DNA of 27,929 nucleotides from CALEUX01 sp037439945 (GCA_037439945.1 JBBIVA010000040.1:1-27929); one strand, 5' to 3'; counted from the first letter of the stretch, positions 1 to 7,683 are shown. Numbers and translations: made by a program. The notes: generated by a model from the letters alone, not told the origin.

Positions 1-400
1 AAAGACTCTACTATATGAATTACAAACCATTATAGCTTAAGTAAACGACATTGAAACCGGCATTTTTATTAAACAATTGCCTTAATACAGTGATAATAAA
101 ATTTTATTAACTTTACCGCAAAATTAACTCAGACAGTTCGAAACCATCCTGTCTTAAAACAAAACTAAGGGTCAATAACTTAACTGGTTTTAATGTCTGT
201 TAAGTAAGTGGTTTGGTATTTTTACGGATAATAAAATATCACCACACAACTACCCCTAAACGTTTCAGGATAAAAATTAATTACACCCTAATAAGGCTGT
301 GGGTTTTGAAGGTTGGTTAATAACTATTGGAAAACCGGTTTTTATATGTTCAAACTATTGAATTTCCTCAAAACCAATTGTTAAACTAAAACTAATTCTT
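1..400. other. Gene-free leader region upstream of queC
   Basis: No open reading frame of useful length and no RNA gene is visible. The region is AT-rich. It holds a small hairpin (AGACAG at 131-136 with CTGTCT at 149-154) and a perfect 12-bp palindrome AAAACCGGTTTT at 331-342, about 60 bases before the queC start. The palindrome could be a protein-binding site, but nothing ties it to a known regulator. I did not find a convincing TAnnTTTG promoter box close to queC. Confidence 0.5.
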
Positions 401-1069
401 TTGAAAAAGGCAGTTGTATTATTATCCGGAGGGTTAGACTCATCAGTAACATTGTGGCTGGCAAAAAGTCAGGGTTTTGAGTTATATACCCTGAGTTTTA
501 ACTATGGCCAAAAACACAACCGTGAACTTGAGGCTGCCGCCAAACTTGCATCCTTAGCGGATGTAAAATTACACAGGGTAGTAAACCTTAACCTTGATCA
601 ATGGGGTGGGTCATCATTAACTGATAAAAGCCTCAGTATTGAGGATGGAGATATAAACCGGACAGATATCCCTGTTACTTATGTACCAGCACGTAACATG
701 GTATTTCTTTCAATTGCAGCATCCTTTGCCGAATCTATTGAAGCGATGGATATATTTATTGGTGTTAGCCAGGTTGATTACTCCGGATATGTTGATTGCA
801 GAATTGATTTTATTAAAGCAATGGAGGCTGCAATTAACAAAGGAACGGTTATGGGTGCTGTAAATAACAAACCTATATCAATACAGGCTCCGTTTATAAA
901 TAAAACCAAATCGGAGGAAATAATACTGGGCCAAAAACTTGGTGTTCCTTTTAAAGAAACCTGGAGTTGTTATCGCGGTGGTAATCATCCTTGTAAAAGC
1001 TGCGACAGTTGTTTATTACGTGAAAAAGCCTTTAAAGATGCCGGGATTATTGATCCGGCTCTATACTAA
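401..1069 (+). CDS. queC: 7-cyano-7-deazaguanine synthase QueC
   Basis: QueC converts 7-carboxy-7-deazaguanine to preQ0 (7-cyano-7-deazaguanine) with ATP and ammonia in the cytoplasm, in the queuosine pathway. The 222-residue length is normal for the family. The N-terminus carries the PP-loop ATP-binding motif SGGLDSS (residues 9-15). The C-terminus has the zinc-binding cysteines in SCYRGGNHPCKSCDSC, just before the end as expected. The start is a TTG codon: it places the PP-loop at the usual distance from the N-terminus, and no in-frame ATG lies just upstream. The stop is 12 bases before queE, so the two are very likely co-transcribed. Identification is firm; only the exact start is inferred. 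Confidence 0.96.
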   Translation: MKKAVVLLSGGLDSSVTLWLAKSQGFELYTLSFNYGQKHNRELEAAAKLASLADVKLHRVVNLNLDQWGGSSLTDKSLSIEDGDINRTDIPVTYVPARNMVFLSIAASFAESIEAMDIFIGVSQVDYSGYVDCRIDFIKAMEAAINKGTVMGAVNNKPISIQAPFINKTKSEEIILGQKLGVPFKETWSCYRGGNHPCKSCDSCLLREKAFKDAGIIDPALY

Positions 1070-1081
1070 TTACTATTTGGA

Positions 1082-1939
1082 ATGAGTTTACTAGTTCTGG
1101 CCAACGATGGTGTATTTCCGGTTACTAAAGACAGTAACGGTAATTTATTAAATAATACCCCTGCCACGGGTTTAAAAATACCTGGTACAATACAGGGTGA
1201 AGGAAAGCTAGCCGGCACCCCTTCGCTGTTTATAAGGCTTGCATCATGTAACCTGCGTTGTATATGGAGATTACCCAATGGTAAACTGAGTGTTTGTGAT
1301 ACACCATATGCTTCATTTAATGCATTAAAAAACAAACAATCAGAAGTTAATGATGTTGTAAATTTAGTTTTACAAAACCTTGGTTCAATAAACCACATTG
1401 TTATAACTGGTGGCGAACCGCTTATACAAAAGCCTGCCCTTGCACAGTTGGTGGCATTATTAAAAACCAAAACCAATGCTCATTTAACCCTTGAAACGAA
1501 TGGGACTATTTATGACGAAGATGTTGCAAAAAATATAGATCTTTTCAGTATTTCCCCAAAACTGGAAAACTCAAATCCCAATTTTCATAAAATAGAAGTT
1601 TTAGGGTTAAATCCATCCGGGCCAATAATTTTCCATGGTGAAAAAAGGATCAATATTGAAGCCTTACAATCATTTATTGACATTAGAAACAGGCTAAATA
1701 AAGAATTACAGCTAAAATTTGTAATTGCCAACCCTGATGAAGAAACCGAGATTGAAGTAAATATATTAAATCATCTTAATGGATGGAGGCCCGATGATAT
1801 ACTTTTAATGCCACTTGGCGCTAATCGCGAGGAACTTGCGCAAACATCAAAAATAGCCCTTGAAATGGCCATAATTAAAGGATGGAGATATTCTCCCAGA
1901 ATCCATATCGATTTGTTTGGGGCTAAAATTGGTGTTTAA
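1082..1939 (+). CDS. queE: 7-carboxy-7-deazaguanine synthase QueE (radical SAM)
   Basis: QueE is a radical SAM enzyme that contracts 6-carboxy-tetrahydropterin to 7-carboxy-7-deazaguanine, the step before QueC. The 285-residue protein has the family N-terminus (IQGEG near residue 38, then FIRLASCNLRC), the TGGEP motif at 109-113, and LETNGT and SPKL further on. The expected iron-sulfur cysteines are C56, C60 and C72, giving CX3CX11C rather than the standard CX3CX2C: about nine extra residues sit between the second and third cysteine, and the third is followed by the family's DTPYASF. It follows queC by 12 bases. The pterin-forming queD is not in the window. Function is confident; the cluster-loop insertion is the odd feature. 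Confidence 0.94.
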   Translation: MSLLVLANDGVFPVTKDSNGNLLNNTPATGLKIPGTIQGEGKLAGTPSLFIRLASCNLRCIWRLPNGKLSVCDTPYASFNALKNKQSEVNDVVNLVLQNLGSINHIVITGGEPLIQKPALAQLVALLKTKTNAHLTLETNGTIYDEDVAKNIDLFSISPKLENSNPNFHKIEVLGLNPSGPIIFHGEKRINIEALQSFIDIRNRLNKELQLKFVIANPDEETEIEVNILNHLNGWRPDDILLMPLGANREELAQTSKIALEMAIIKGWRYSPRIHIDLFGAKIGV

Positions 1940-1945
1940 TTACAC

Positions 1946-1966
1946 ATAATAATAATAATAATAATA
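1946..1966 (+). repeat. Trinucleotide repeat (ATA)7 between queE and queF
   Basis: Seven uninterrupted ATA units occupy most of the 45-base gap between the queE stop and the queF start. Such a tract could change length by slippage and alter spacing in the mRNA. In an AT-rich genome it may also be chance. Confidence 0.8.
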
Positions 1967-1984
1967 TTCAACCAAAATACAAAT

Positions 1985-2869
1985 ATGAAAGCCCCTGCCA
2001 TTGAAGCAAAATTACTTGGTCAAAAAGTAAATTATCCACAATCATATTCTCCTGGTATTTTAGTGGCAGTGCCCAGGAAAATAAACCGGGAAGAGTACGG
2101 TTTAAACCCTGGTTCACTCCCATTTTGTGGAGAAGATGTATGGCATTGCTACGAATTTAGTTTTCTTACGCTTAACGGGCTTCCTGTAACCGGGGTTTTA
2201 AAAATTGTTTATTCTGCCCAAACCGAGTTCCTGGTTGAAAGTAAATCGTTAAAACTATACCTTAATTCCTTTAATATGGAACGTTATGGTTCAACAAGGG
2301 ATGAAGGAATTGATTTAATTTTAAAAACAATCAACCTTGATTTGGGGTCACTTTTAAAAACAAAGATTGAAATAAAATTTTTTAATCAAAACTCAATTTT
2401 AAAACCTGTTGGTTTTTCAGATTATGAAATTATTGAAAACAGAAAAGATGTTGAACTGGTAAAGTTTGAAAACTTTAATGAAACACCCTCTTTACTTATA
2501 AATTCCGACAATAAATGTAATGAGCTAAAAACCGGTACCCATCTGTTACGCAGTAATTGTAAGATAACCAACCAGCCTGATTGGGGAAGCGCCTTTATTT
2601 ATATAAAGGGACCGGTTGTTCCGTCATATTCATCTTTATTGAAATACATTGTATCAATAAGAAATGAAAACCACTTTCATGAAGAAATTTGTGAAATGAT
2701 TTTTAAAAGAATATGGGATATCTTTAATCCTGATGAGTTAATGGTAACCTGTATTTATACCAGGCGTGGAGGTATTGATATTTGCCCTGTTCGGGTTAGC
2801 CATAACCATTTGTTACCAAAAAACCTTGTAAATCCAAATGTCCTAACCGAAAAACTTCTAAGACAATAG
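1985..2869 (+). CDS. queF: NADPH-dependent 7-cyano-7-deazaguanine reductase QueF (long form)
   Basis: QueF reduces the nitrile of preQ0 to the primary amine of preQ1 using two NADPH, the last step before preQ1 is inserted into tRNA. At 294 residues this is the long, two-half (E. coli-like) form, not the short Bacillus type. The N-terminal half holds the conserved VESKSLKLYLNSFN region (E85 in ESKS). The C-terminal half holds SNCKITNQPDWGS, with the expected catalytic cysteine C192 and aspartate D199, then FHE (231-233) and TRRGGIDICP. It lies 45 bases after queE on the same strand, so the three genes probably form one queCEF unit. It runs convergently into the regulator gene with only 29 bases between stops. 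Confidence 0.95.
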   Translation: MKAPAIEAKLLGQKVNYPQSYSPGILVAVPRKINREEYGLNPGSLPFCGEDVWHCYEFSFLTLNGLPVTGVLKIVYSAQTEFLVESKSLKLYLNSFNMERYGSTRDEGIDLILKTINLDLGSLLKTKIEIKFFNQNSILKPVGFSDYEIIENRKDVELVKFENFNETPSLLINSDNKCNELKTGTHLLRSNCKITNQPDWGSAFIYIKGPVVPSYSSLLKYIVSIRNENHFHEEICEMIFKRIWDIFNPDELMVTCIYTRRGGIDICPVRVSHNHLLPKNLVNPNVLTEKLLRQ

Positions 2870-2898
2870 TTTACCGTAAAAAAAGAAATTTCAACCAA

Positions 2899-3576
2899 TT
2901 ATTTCTCAATACATTCTTTTAAGCCCACCTTGTTGATTATTACAATTCGTTTCCCATCTGCTTTAATCAGCCCCTCATTATGAAGTTCACGAAGGGTTCG
3001 GCTAAGTGACGGGCGCGCTACCCCAAACAATTCGGCGAGTTCTTCCTGTGTTTTGGTAAGATTAATAATTCCGTTTTTATCGGCCGCCTCACAGAGTAAA
3101 TAATCTGCCAGTTTACCTCTTAAACTTTGAAATGAGTGAAACTTCAGTTTTTTTGTTATAAACTGAGCCCTGTTAGAAACAGCATTCATAAAATTAGTAA
3201 GGAATACTTCACTTGTCTGAATAAGTTTTATAACTGATTGCCGGGGTATAACCAATATTGTGGTATCAACATTTGCAGTAATTGTTACAGGGTACCGGTT
3301 ATTTTGTCCAAATAAAAAGGCTACTGCCAGTGGCCGCGGAACACCAATGTCTTCAATTTTTAATACATGGCCTGCCATATCCATCATCTCTCCTTTTACA
3401 TTACCCTCTACTACTATCTGGAGCGATTTACATTCATCACCACTAAAAGCAACAATATCGCCCCTTTTGTAATGTTTTACCTGGTGATGGATACCCCGCA
3501 AAAGATTATCAATACTGAGTTCATTTAGTCCCATAAACATGGGAGAAAGTTCAAGAATTTTACTTACAGCTTCCAT
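2899..3576 (-). CDS. Crp/Fnr family transcription regulator, HcpR-like
   Basis: A 225-residue cytoplasmic regulator. Residues about 15-125 form the cyclic-nucleotide-binding-like beta-roll sensor (YKRGDIVAFSGDE, then a shortened roll). A dimer helix follows, then a C-terminal winged helix-turn-helix at about 173-207 (KTQEELAELFGVARPSLSRTLRELHNEG, split over two helices). It has only three scattered cysteines (49, 162, 222) and lacks the N-terminal cysteine cluster of Fnr, so an iron-sulfur oxygen sensor is unlikely. It is divergent from the ferredoxin-like gene and hcp. In Bacteroidota and Desulfovibrio the Crp/Fnr regulator next to hcp is HcpR, a nitrosative-stress regulator that binds heme in Porphyromonas. 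The HcpR assignment is inferred from this context; the Crp/Fnr family is certain. Confidence 0.9.
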   Translation of the reverse strand: MEAVSKILELSPMFMGLNELSIDNLLRGIHHQVKHYKRGDIVAFSGDECKSLQIVVEGNVKGEMMDMAGHVLKIEDIGVPRPLAVAFLFGQNNRYPVTITANVDTTILVIPRQSVIKLIQTSEVFLTNFMNAVSNRAQFITKKLKFHSFQSLRGKLADYLLCEAADKNGIINLTKTQEELAELFGVARPSLSRTLRELHNEGLIKADGKRIVIINKVGLKECIEK

Positions 3577-3736
3577 ATATATAGTTATTGCAGTTTGTAC
3601 AACACAGTAATTATAAATCTTATACCAGTTATTACCAATTTATAAGTAATCCAAATTAAGGAAAAAACCAGGTTTATTAAATTTTGATAAACAGCTTTAT
3701 TGGGTATCAAAGAAAATTAAAATAAAAACATCACCA

Positions 3737-3752
3737 TGTAACAAAGGTTACA
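3737..3752 (+). promoter_or_regulatory. Predicted Crp/Fnr (HcpR-like) operator palindrome
   Basis: TGTAACAAAGGTTACA is a perfect inverted repeat with 6-bp arms and a 4-base centre. Read as TGTAA-N6-TTACA it has the same geometry as TGTGA-N6-TCACA sites of the Crp/Fnr family. It lies between a Crp/Fnr gene and the genes it would control. Its centre is about 43 bases upstream of the start site predicted from the -7 box at 3774-3781, close to the -41.5 position of class II activators. The binding protein is inferred, not shown. Confidence 0.6.
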
Positions 3753-3773
3753 ATAAAAGAGTTTTGCCAACCC

Positions 3774-3781
3774 TATTTTTG
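3774..3781 (+). promoter_or_regulatory. Bacteroidota -7 promoter box for the ferredoxin-hcp transcript
   Basis: TATTTTTG matches the Bacteroidota primary sigma -7 consensus TAnnTTTG exactly. No TTG-type -33 element stands at the usual distance; that position is covered by the palindrome at 3737-3752, as expected for an activator-dependent promoter. The predicted leader to the ATG at 3903 would be a little over 110 bases. Confidence 0.5.
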
Positions 3782-3902
3782 CTTTATAAAAATCCTGAAT
3801 TGATATAAATAAACTCTTTTAACAGGTTTTTAAAACATGAATAAACTAAATGCGACTATAGTCCTATATTATCAGGATTTAAAAAATTAATACCATAAAA
3901 TC

Positions 3903-4781
3903 ATGGAAAGAGAAGTAGTAAAAATAAATGAAGAATTATGCGATGGATGCGGTTTATGTATACCTACCTGCCATGAAGGGGCTTTACAGTTAATTGATGG
4001 CAAAGCCCGACTTATAAGTGATTTACTTTGTGACGGCTTGGGTGCATGTCTTGGCCATTGCCCGCAGGGAGCCATAACTATCGAAAAACGGGAAGCCGAA
4101 CCCTACGACGAAATAAAAGTAATCAAGCTGATTATTCCCCAGGGAAAAAATACAGTAATAGCCCATCTTAAACATTTGCGTGACCATAATGAAATTGCTT
4201 ATATGCGCCAGGCAATGGAGTTTATGAAATCGAGCCGCAATAGTCTACCTTTTAACCTTGATGAAGTAATCCATGAAATGCATAAACCTGAAATTTCCCA
4301 CATGCACCACGCTCATGGAGGTGGTTGCCCCGGTTCTGCAGAAAAAACTTTAATAAAAAGCGCCCCTCCAACCTTTGTTCCTGTAAATCCATCACCTGTT
4401 TCGGAGCTTCAGCAGTGGCCTGTTCAAATGCATTTAATAAATCCGGCATCATCACTTTTTCATAATACTGACATGGTTTTGGCAGCAGACTGTGCTGCCT
4501 TTGCAATGGGAGATTTTCACCAGAAAGTGCTTAAGGGAAAAACCCTGGCAATTGCCTGTCCAAAACTCGACCAGGTCCAGGATATTTACCTAACCAAACT
4601 TATGAGACTAATTGATGAAGCGCGCATTAATACCCTAACTGTTGTAATAATGGAGGTACCCTGTTGCGGAGGTTTACTGCAAACTGCAAAATCAGCAGTT
4701 AACAAATGCAGCAGAAAAATTCCTGTTAAACTAATGATTATTTCAACCGATGGCAAGGTTTTAAAAGATGAATGGGTATAA
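3903..4781 (+). CDS. 4Fe-4S ferredoxin-like protein associated with Hcp (FrdX-type)
   Basis: A 292-residue soluble protein with an N-terminal two-cluster ferredoxin domain. The first motif has C13, C16, C19 and C23 (CDGCGLCIPTC). The second, CDGLGACLGHCP, has C43, C49 and C53 but leucine (L46) where the fourth cysteine should be, so the second cluster may be 3Fe-4S or have another ligand. A long C-terminal part follows: a histidine-rich stretch with GGCPGS (134-145), then a domain with ADC, ACPKLD and a CC pair at 254-255. Proteins of this kind often sit beside hcp and were named FrdX in HcpR regulons. It probably delivers electrons to Hcp; that role is inferred. The stop is 86 bases before the preferred hcp start, on the same strand. 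Confidence 0.82.
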   Translation: MEREVVKINEELCDGCGLCIPTCHEGALQLIDGKARLISDLLCDGLGACLGHCPQGAITIEKREAEPYDEIKVIKLIIPQGKNTVIAHLKHLRDHNEIAYMRQAMEFMKSSRNSLPFNLDEVIHEMHKPEISHMHHAHGGGCPGSAEKTLIKSAPPTFVPVNPSPVSELQQWPVQMHLINPASSLFHNTDMVLAADCAAFAMGDFHQKVLKGKTLAIACPKLDQVQDIYLTKLMRLIDEARINTLTVVIMEVPCCGGLLQTAKSAVNKCSRKIPVKLMIISTDGKVLKDEWV

Positions 4782-4867
4782 AAAGTTCGATCGAAACATA
4801 ATTTTTTATTTTCAAACACTTGCAATTTAATTCAATAAAAAAAAGATTAACACCAAAATTTATAAAT

Positions 4868-6490
4868 ATGAATATGTTCTGTTTTCAATGCCAGGAGGCA
4901 TCCAAAGGTACTGGATGCACGATTAAAGGAGTTTGTGGTAAAACATCTGATGTAGCCAATTTACAGGATGTCTTGCTTTACGTAACAAAGGGGGTCGCTT
5001 TTTGGAATACTGAATCCGAAAATCCTTCTGAAGAAGCAAATAGATATATTATCGAATCTTTGTTTGTTACAATTACCAATGCCAACTTCAGTAAGAAAAA
5101 AATTACAGAAAAAATCTTCGAGGGGTTTAAAATTCAGGAAAGACTGCAAAAATCCAATTTAAATAAAACCGTTCCTGATTGTGCCAGTTGGAGGGCTGTG
5201 AATGAATTCCAGTTGGAAGCAAAAGCAGGTGAAACAGGTATTTTAGCTACTACCAACGAGGATATAAGATCTTTAAAAGAACTTTTAACCTATGGGATTA
5301 AAGGAATGGCTGCTTATGCAGAGCATGCGTGGAATTTGAATTACATAAACACCGAAATTAACAATTTTATCAATAAAGCCTTACTGGCAACAATTGATGA
5401 ATCCATTTCAGCTGATGAATTAGTTGCGTTTGTTTTGGACTGTGGAAAATTTGGGGTAAATGTTATGGGCCTTCTGGATAAAGCCAATACTGACACATAT
5501 GGTCATCCTGAAATTACAAAAGTAAATATTGGTGTTGGAAAAAATCCAGGTATTCTTATAAGTGGTCATGACATGAAAGATATGGAAGACTTGCTTGAAC
5601 AAACACAGGGGACCGGCATCGATGTTTATACACACAGTGAAATGTTACCTGCACATTATTATCCGGCTTTTAAAAAATACAAGCATTTTGTTGGTAATTA
5701 CGGTAATGCCTGGTGGAAACAGACAACCGAATTTGAAACCTTTAACGGACCAATACTATTTACCACCAATTGCATTGTTCCGCCTAAAAAAAGTTATATA
5801 GATAGGGTTTACACAACCGGTTCGTCAGGTTTTGAAGGTTGTGCCCACATACCTGACAGGGTGAAAGGGGGAAGCAAGGACTTTTCAGTTATAATTGAGC
5901 ATGCAAAAAAATGTGCATCACCCATCGAAATAGAAACAGGTGAAATAGTTGGTGGCTTTGCCCATAACCAGATTTTAAATCTTGCCGATAAAGTTGTTGA
6001 CGCCGTAAAAACAGGGGCCATTAAAAAATTTGTAGTGATGGCTGGCTGTGACGGGCGGATGCCAAGCCGGGAATACTATACTGAATTTGCTTCAGCACTA
6101 CCCGATAATACAGTAATTTTAACAGCCGGGTGTGCCAAATACAGGTATAATAAACTGGAATTGGGTAATATTGGGGGCATACCCAGGGTTTTAGACGCCG
6201 GACAATGTAACGACAGTTACTCACTTGCTGTTACCGCTCTTAAACTTAAGGAAGTATTTGGTCTTGATGATATTAATGATTTGCCAATTGTTTATAATAT
6301 AGCATGGTATGAGCAAAAAGCTGTAATTGTTTTACTTGCTTTACTTTCTCTTGGGGTTAAAAACATTAACCTTGGGCCTACTTTACCGGCATTTTTATCT
6401 CCAAATGTGGCTAAAATACTAATTGAGAACTTTGGTATTGGTGGAATAACAAATGTTACGAATGATTTGGTTTCGATGAATGTAGGTTAA
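4868..6490 (+). CDS. hcp: Hydroxylamine reductase / hybrid cluster protein Hcp
   Basis: Hcp carries an N-terminal 4Fe-4S cluster and a 4Fe-2S-2O hybrid cluster. It reduces hydroxylamine in vitro and is linked to NO reduction and S-nitrosylation in cells. I chose the ATG at 4868 (540 residues, MNMFCFQC), because the family begins with MFCFQC; an in-frame TTG at 4820 would add 16 unconserved residues. The first cluster has C5, C8, C17 and C23, spacing CX2CX8CX5C, the form of strict anaerobes rather than the enteric type. Hybrid-cluster regions are present: GHDMKD, TTNCIVPP, GFEGCAHI, AGCDGRMPSREY, TAGCAKYRY and DAGQCNDSYS. The gap to the preceding gene holds a 10-bp palindrome TTCGATCGAA (4786-4795). 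Confidence 0.97.
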   Translation: MNMFCFQCQEASKGTGCTIKGVCGKTSDVANLQDVLLYVTKGVAFWNTESENPSEEANRYIIESLFVTITNANFSKKKITEKIFEGFKIQERLQKSNLNKTVPDCASWRAVNEFQLEAKAGETGILATTNEDIRSLKELLTYGIKGMAAYAEHAWNLNYINTEINNFINKALLATIDESISADELVAFVLDCGKFGVNVMGLLDKANTDTYGHPEITKVNIGVGKNPGILISGHDMKDMEDLLEQTQGTGIDVYTHSEMLPAHYYPAFKKYKHFVGNYGNAWWKQTTEFETFNGPILFTTNCIVPPKKSYIDRVYTTGSSGFEGCAHIPDRVKGGSKDFSVIIEHAKKCASPIEIETGEIVGGFAHNQILNLADKVVDAVKTGAIKKFVVMAGCDGRMPSREYYTEFASALPDNTVILTAGCAKYRYNKLELGNIGGIPRVLDAGQCNDSYSLAVTALKLKEVFGLDDINDLPIVYNIAWYEQKAVIVLLALLSLGVKNINLGPTLPAFLSPNVAKILIENFGIGGITNVTNDLVSMNVG

Positions 6491-6974
6491 ACCCGGATTG
6501 TAGGTACAGGCTGCTTATGAAAAGTTTAATCTATAAGCATTTCTGGTTATAAAAAATTAGTTTTCTTAAGCGATTTGCCAAATAAAAGCCCCATATTCAA
6601 CAACTTAAGGCTATAAATTTCTTATAAAGGCCATTAAAAAAGCCGGCTAAGGTCAAATTTGGGAAACAAGTTAAACCCCGGTATCAATTACCGGGGTTAT
6701 TTCAAAAATAAATCCCAAATAAGTTGAAATAATAAATTCCTTTTAAATGGGAGAAATAATTAATGCATTTTAAAGAAATAAAGTAATTTAATACCAAATA
6801 TTCCACAATTATTAACCCGGGTAAATAAAAACAGAGGTTGGCAACAATAAATTCAGCCTTTTATATTACTACATTTCAATGGCTTGCATTAATAAAATTG
6901 AATTTTCCAAACAACCTACAAGTATGGTAAAATTAATTTTTGGTTAGTAATTTTATGTTACACAATCTAAACAC
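6491..6974. other. Intergenic region between hcp and nrfH
   Basis: No gene is visible in these 484 AT-rich bases. A candidate hcp terminator lies at 6674-6698. The promoter of nrfH should lie in the right half. A near-consensus box TAATTTTTG (6934-6942, one T too many) precedes a weak inverted repeat, GTAAT (6947-6951) with GTTAC (6957-6961), 13 bases before the nrfH start. This resembles half-sites of the 3737-3752 palindrome but has one mismatch and one extra base in the spacer, so I do not call it an operator. Confidence 0.45.
6674..6698 (+). terminator. Candidate terminator hairpin after hcp
   Basis: AACCCCGGTA and TACCGGGGTT form a perfect 10-bp stem around a 5-base loop, about 185 bases after the hcp stop. 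Only a short T-rich stretch follows, so it may be a weak terminator or an RNA-stabilising hairpin. Confidence 0.5.
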
Positions 6975-7559
6975 ATGTTAAATAAGGGTTGGTATTCATT
7001 TCTTTTACCACCAGAAAAGTGGAAACTTCCGGTTCTTGTCCTGACAGGGATCATTTCCGGATTAGGAATATATATGTTTTATGTATCAAAAGCTCATTCA
7101 TACCTTTCAAATGAGCCACGTACCTGCGTAAATTGTCATATAATGGCACCGCAATATGCCACCTGGAGCCACAGTTCACACCGCCAATGGGCCACATGTA
7201 ATGACTGCCATGTGCCACATAATAATATGCTTAACCACTATTGGTTTAAGGCCAATGATGGTATGCGGCATGCCTATATGTTTACACTCAGACTTGAACC
7301 CCAGGTAATATCTATTAAACAGGCAGGTAAAGATGCGGTACAAAATAACTGTATAAGATGCCATAACGATTTAATAACCGATACTAAACTGCTTACCAGG
7401 CATCGTGATATCCATACAAATATTAAAGACAGGTATTGTGTTGAATGTCATCGTGAAACCCCGCACGGAAGGGTTAATAGTCTGTCGAGCGTGCCATTTG
7501 CCCGGGTTCCGTTACCCGAAAGCCCTGTTCCAATATGGATAAAAAAATCTTTAGAATAA
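6975..7559 (+). CDS. nrfH: Cytochrome c nitrite reductase small subunit NrfH
   Basis: NrfH is the membrane-anchored quinol oxidase that passes electrons to NrfA on the outer face of the cytoplasmic membrane. The 194-residue protein has one transmembrane anchor at about 18-36. Four CXXCH heme motifs follow at 51-55 (CVNCH), 75-79 (CNDCH), 126-130 (CIRCH) and 155-159 (CVECH), the number expected for the NapC/NirT-type NrfH family. The spacing and the LSNEPRTCVNCH context are typical. NrfA starts 124 bases downstream, and the gap carries a palindromic repeat (7634-7671). Maturation needs a cytochrome c assembly system not seen in the window. Confidence 0.95.
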   Translation: MLNKGWYSFLLPPEKWKLPVLVLTGIISGLGIYMFYVSKAHSYLSNEPRTCVNCHIMAPQYATWSHSSHRQWATCNDCHVPHNNMLNHYWFKANDGMRHAYMFTLRLEPQVISIKQAGKDAVQNNCIRCHNDLITDTKLLTRHRDIHTNIKDRYCVECHRETPHGRVNSLSSVPFARVPLPESPVPIWIKKSLE

Positions 7560-7633
7560 AATAAAAACAGCAATATTTGAAACAAACATGATTTGTTAAA
7601 CACATATACATATGAAAATAGCAAAGATGGAGA

Positions 7634-7671
7634 TCTCCCGCAATTGCGGTACAAGCCATCATTCCTTTTAA
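7634..7671 (-). repeat. 38-bp palindromic repeat, copy 1 (nrfH-nrfA gap)
   Basis: These 38 bases match 17851-17888 in inverted orientation at 37 of 38 positions. The core is a perfect 12-bp palindrome CCGCAATTGCGG (7638-7649). An overlapping 10-bp palindrome GGAGATCTCC (7629-7638) abuts it. The repeat ends 12 bases before the nrfA ATG, so it would lie in the nrfHA mRNA leader of nrfA. No encoded protein is evident; it looks like a dispersed REP-like sequence. Confidence 0.75.
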
Positions 7672-7683
7672 AACAATTTAATT

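Larger units (their letters stand above)
3577..3902. other. Divergent regulatory region between regulator and ferredoxin-hcp genes
   Basis: This 326-base gap holds no gene. It contains a Crp/Fnr-like palindrome (3737-3752) and a perfect -7 box (3774-3781), listed separately. Near the regulator start is an 8-bp palindrome TTGTACAA (3595-3602). Further right there is a 10-bp palindrome GACTATAGTC (3854-3863), flanked by a 9-bp inverted repeat (AAATCCTGA at 3790-3798 and TCAGGATTT at 3872-3880). The size and divergent layout suggest both transcripts are controlled from here. Confidence 0.6.

Noticed and set aside
131..154. tRNA-like GTTCGAA inside a small hairpin
   Set aside because: Only one arm; no acceptor stem, anticodon arm or full cloverleaf around it.
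240..400. Possible preQ1 riboswitch upstream of queC
   Set aside because: There are ACCCT and AAACTA-like words, but no arrangement of a GC-rich stem, conserved loop and A-rich tail at correct spacing that fits a preQ1 class.
4820..4867. Longer hcp start at a TTG codon
   Set aside because: The 16 extra residues are not part of the family; MNMFCFQC at 4868 matches the conserved N-terminus.
6836..6844. GGTTGGCAA, the inverse of TTGCCAACC at 3764-3772, both about 130 bases before a start codon
   Set aside because: Only nine bases match, the orientation is opposite, and the 3764 copy overlaps the spacer next to the -7 box; not enough to claim a shared site.
6947..6961. Second Crp/Fnr operator before nrfH
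   Set aside because: GTAAT and GTTAC have one mismatch and a five-base spacer instead of four; chance is likely in AT-rich DNA.
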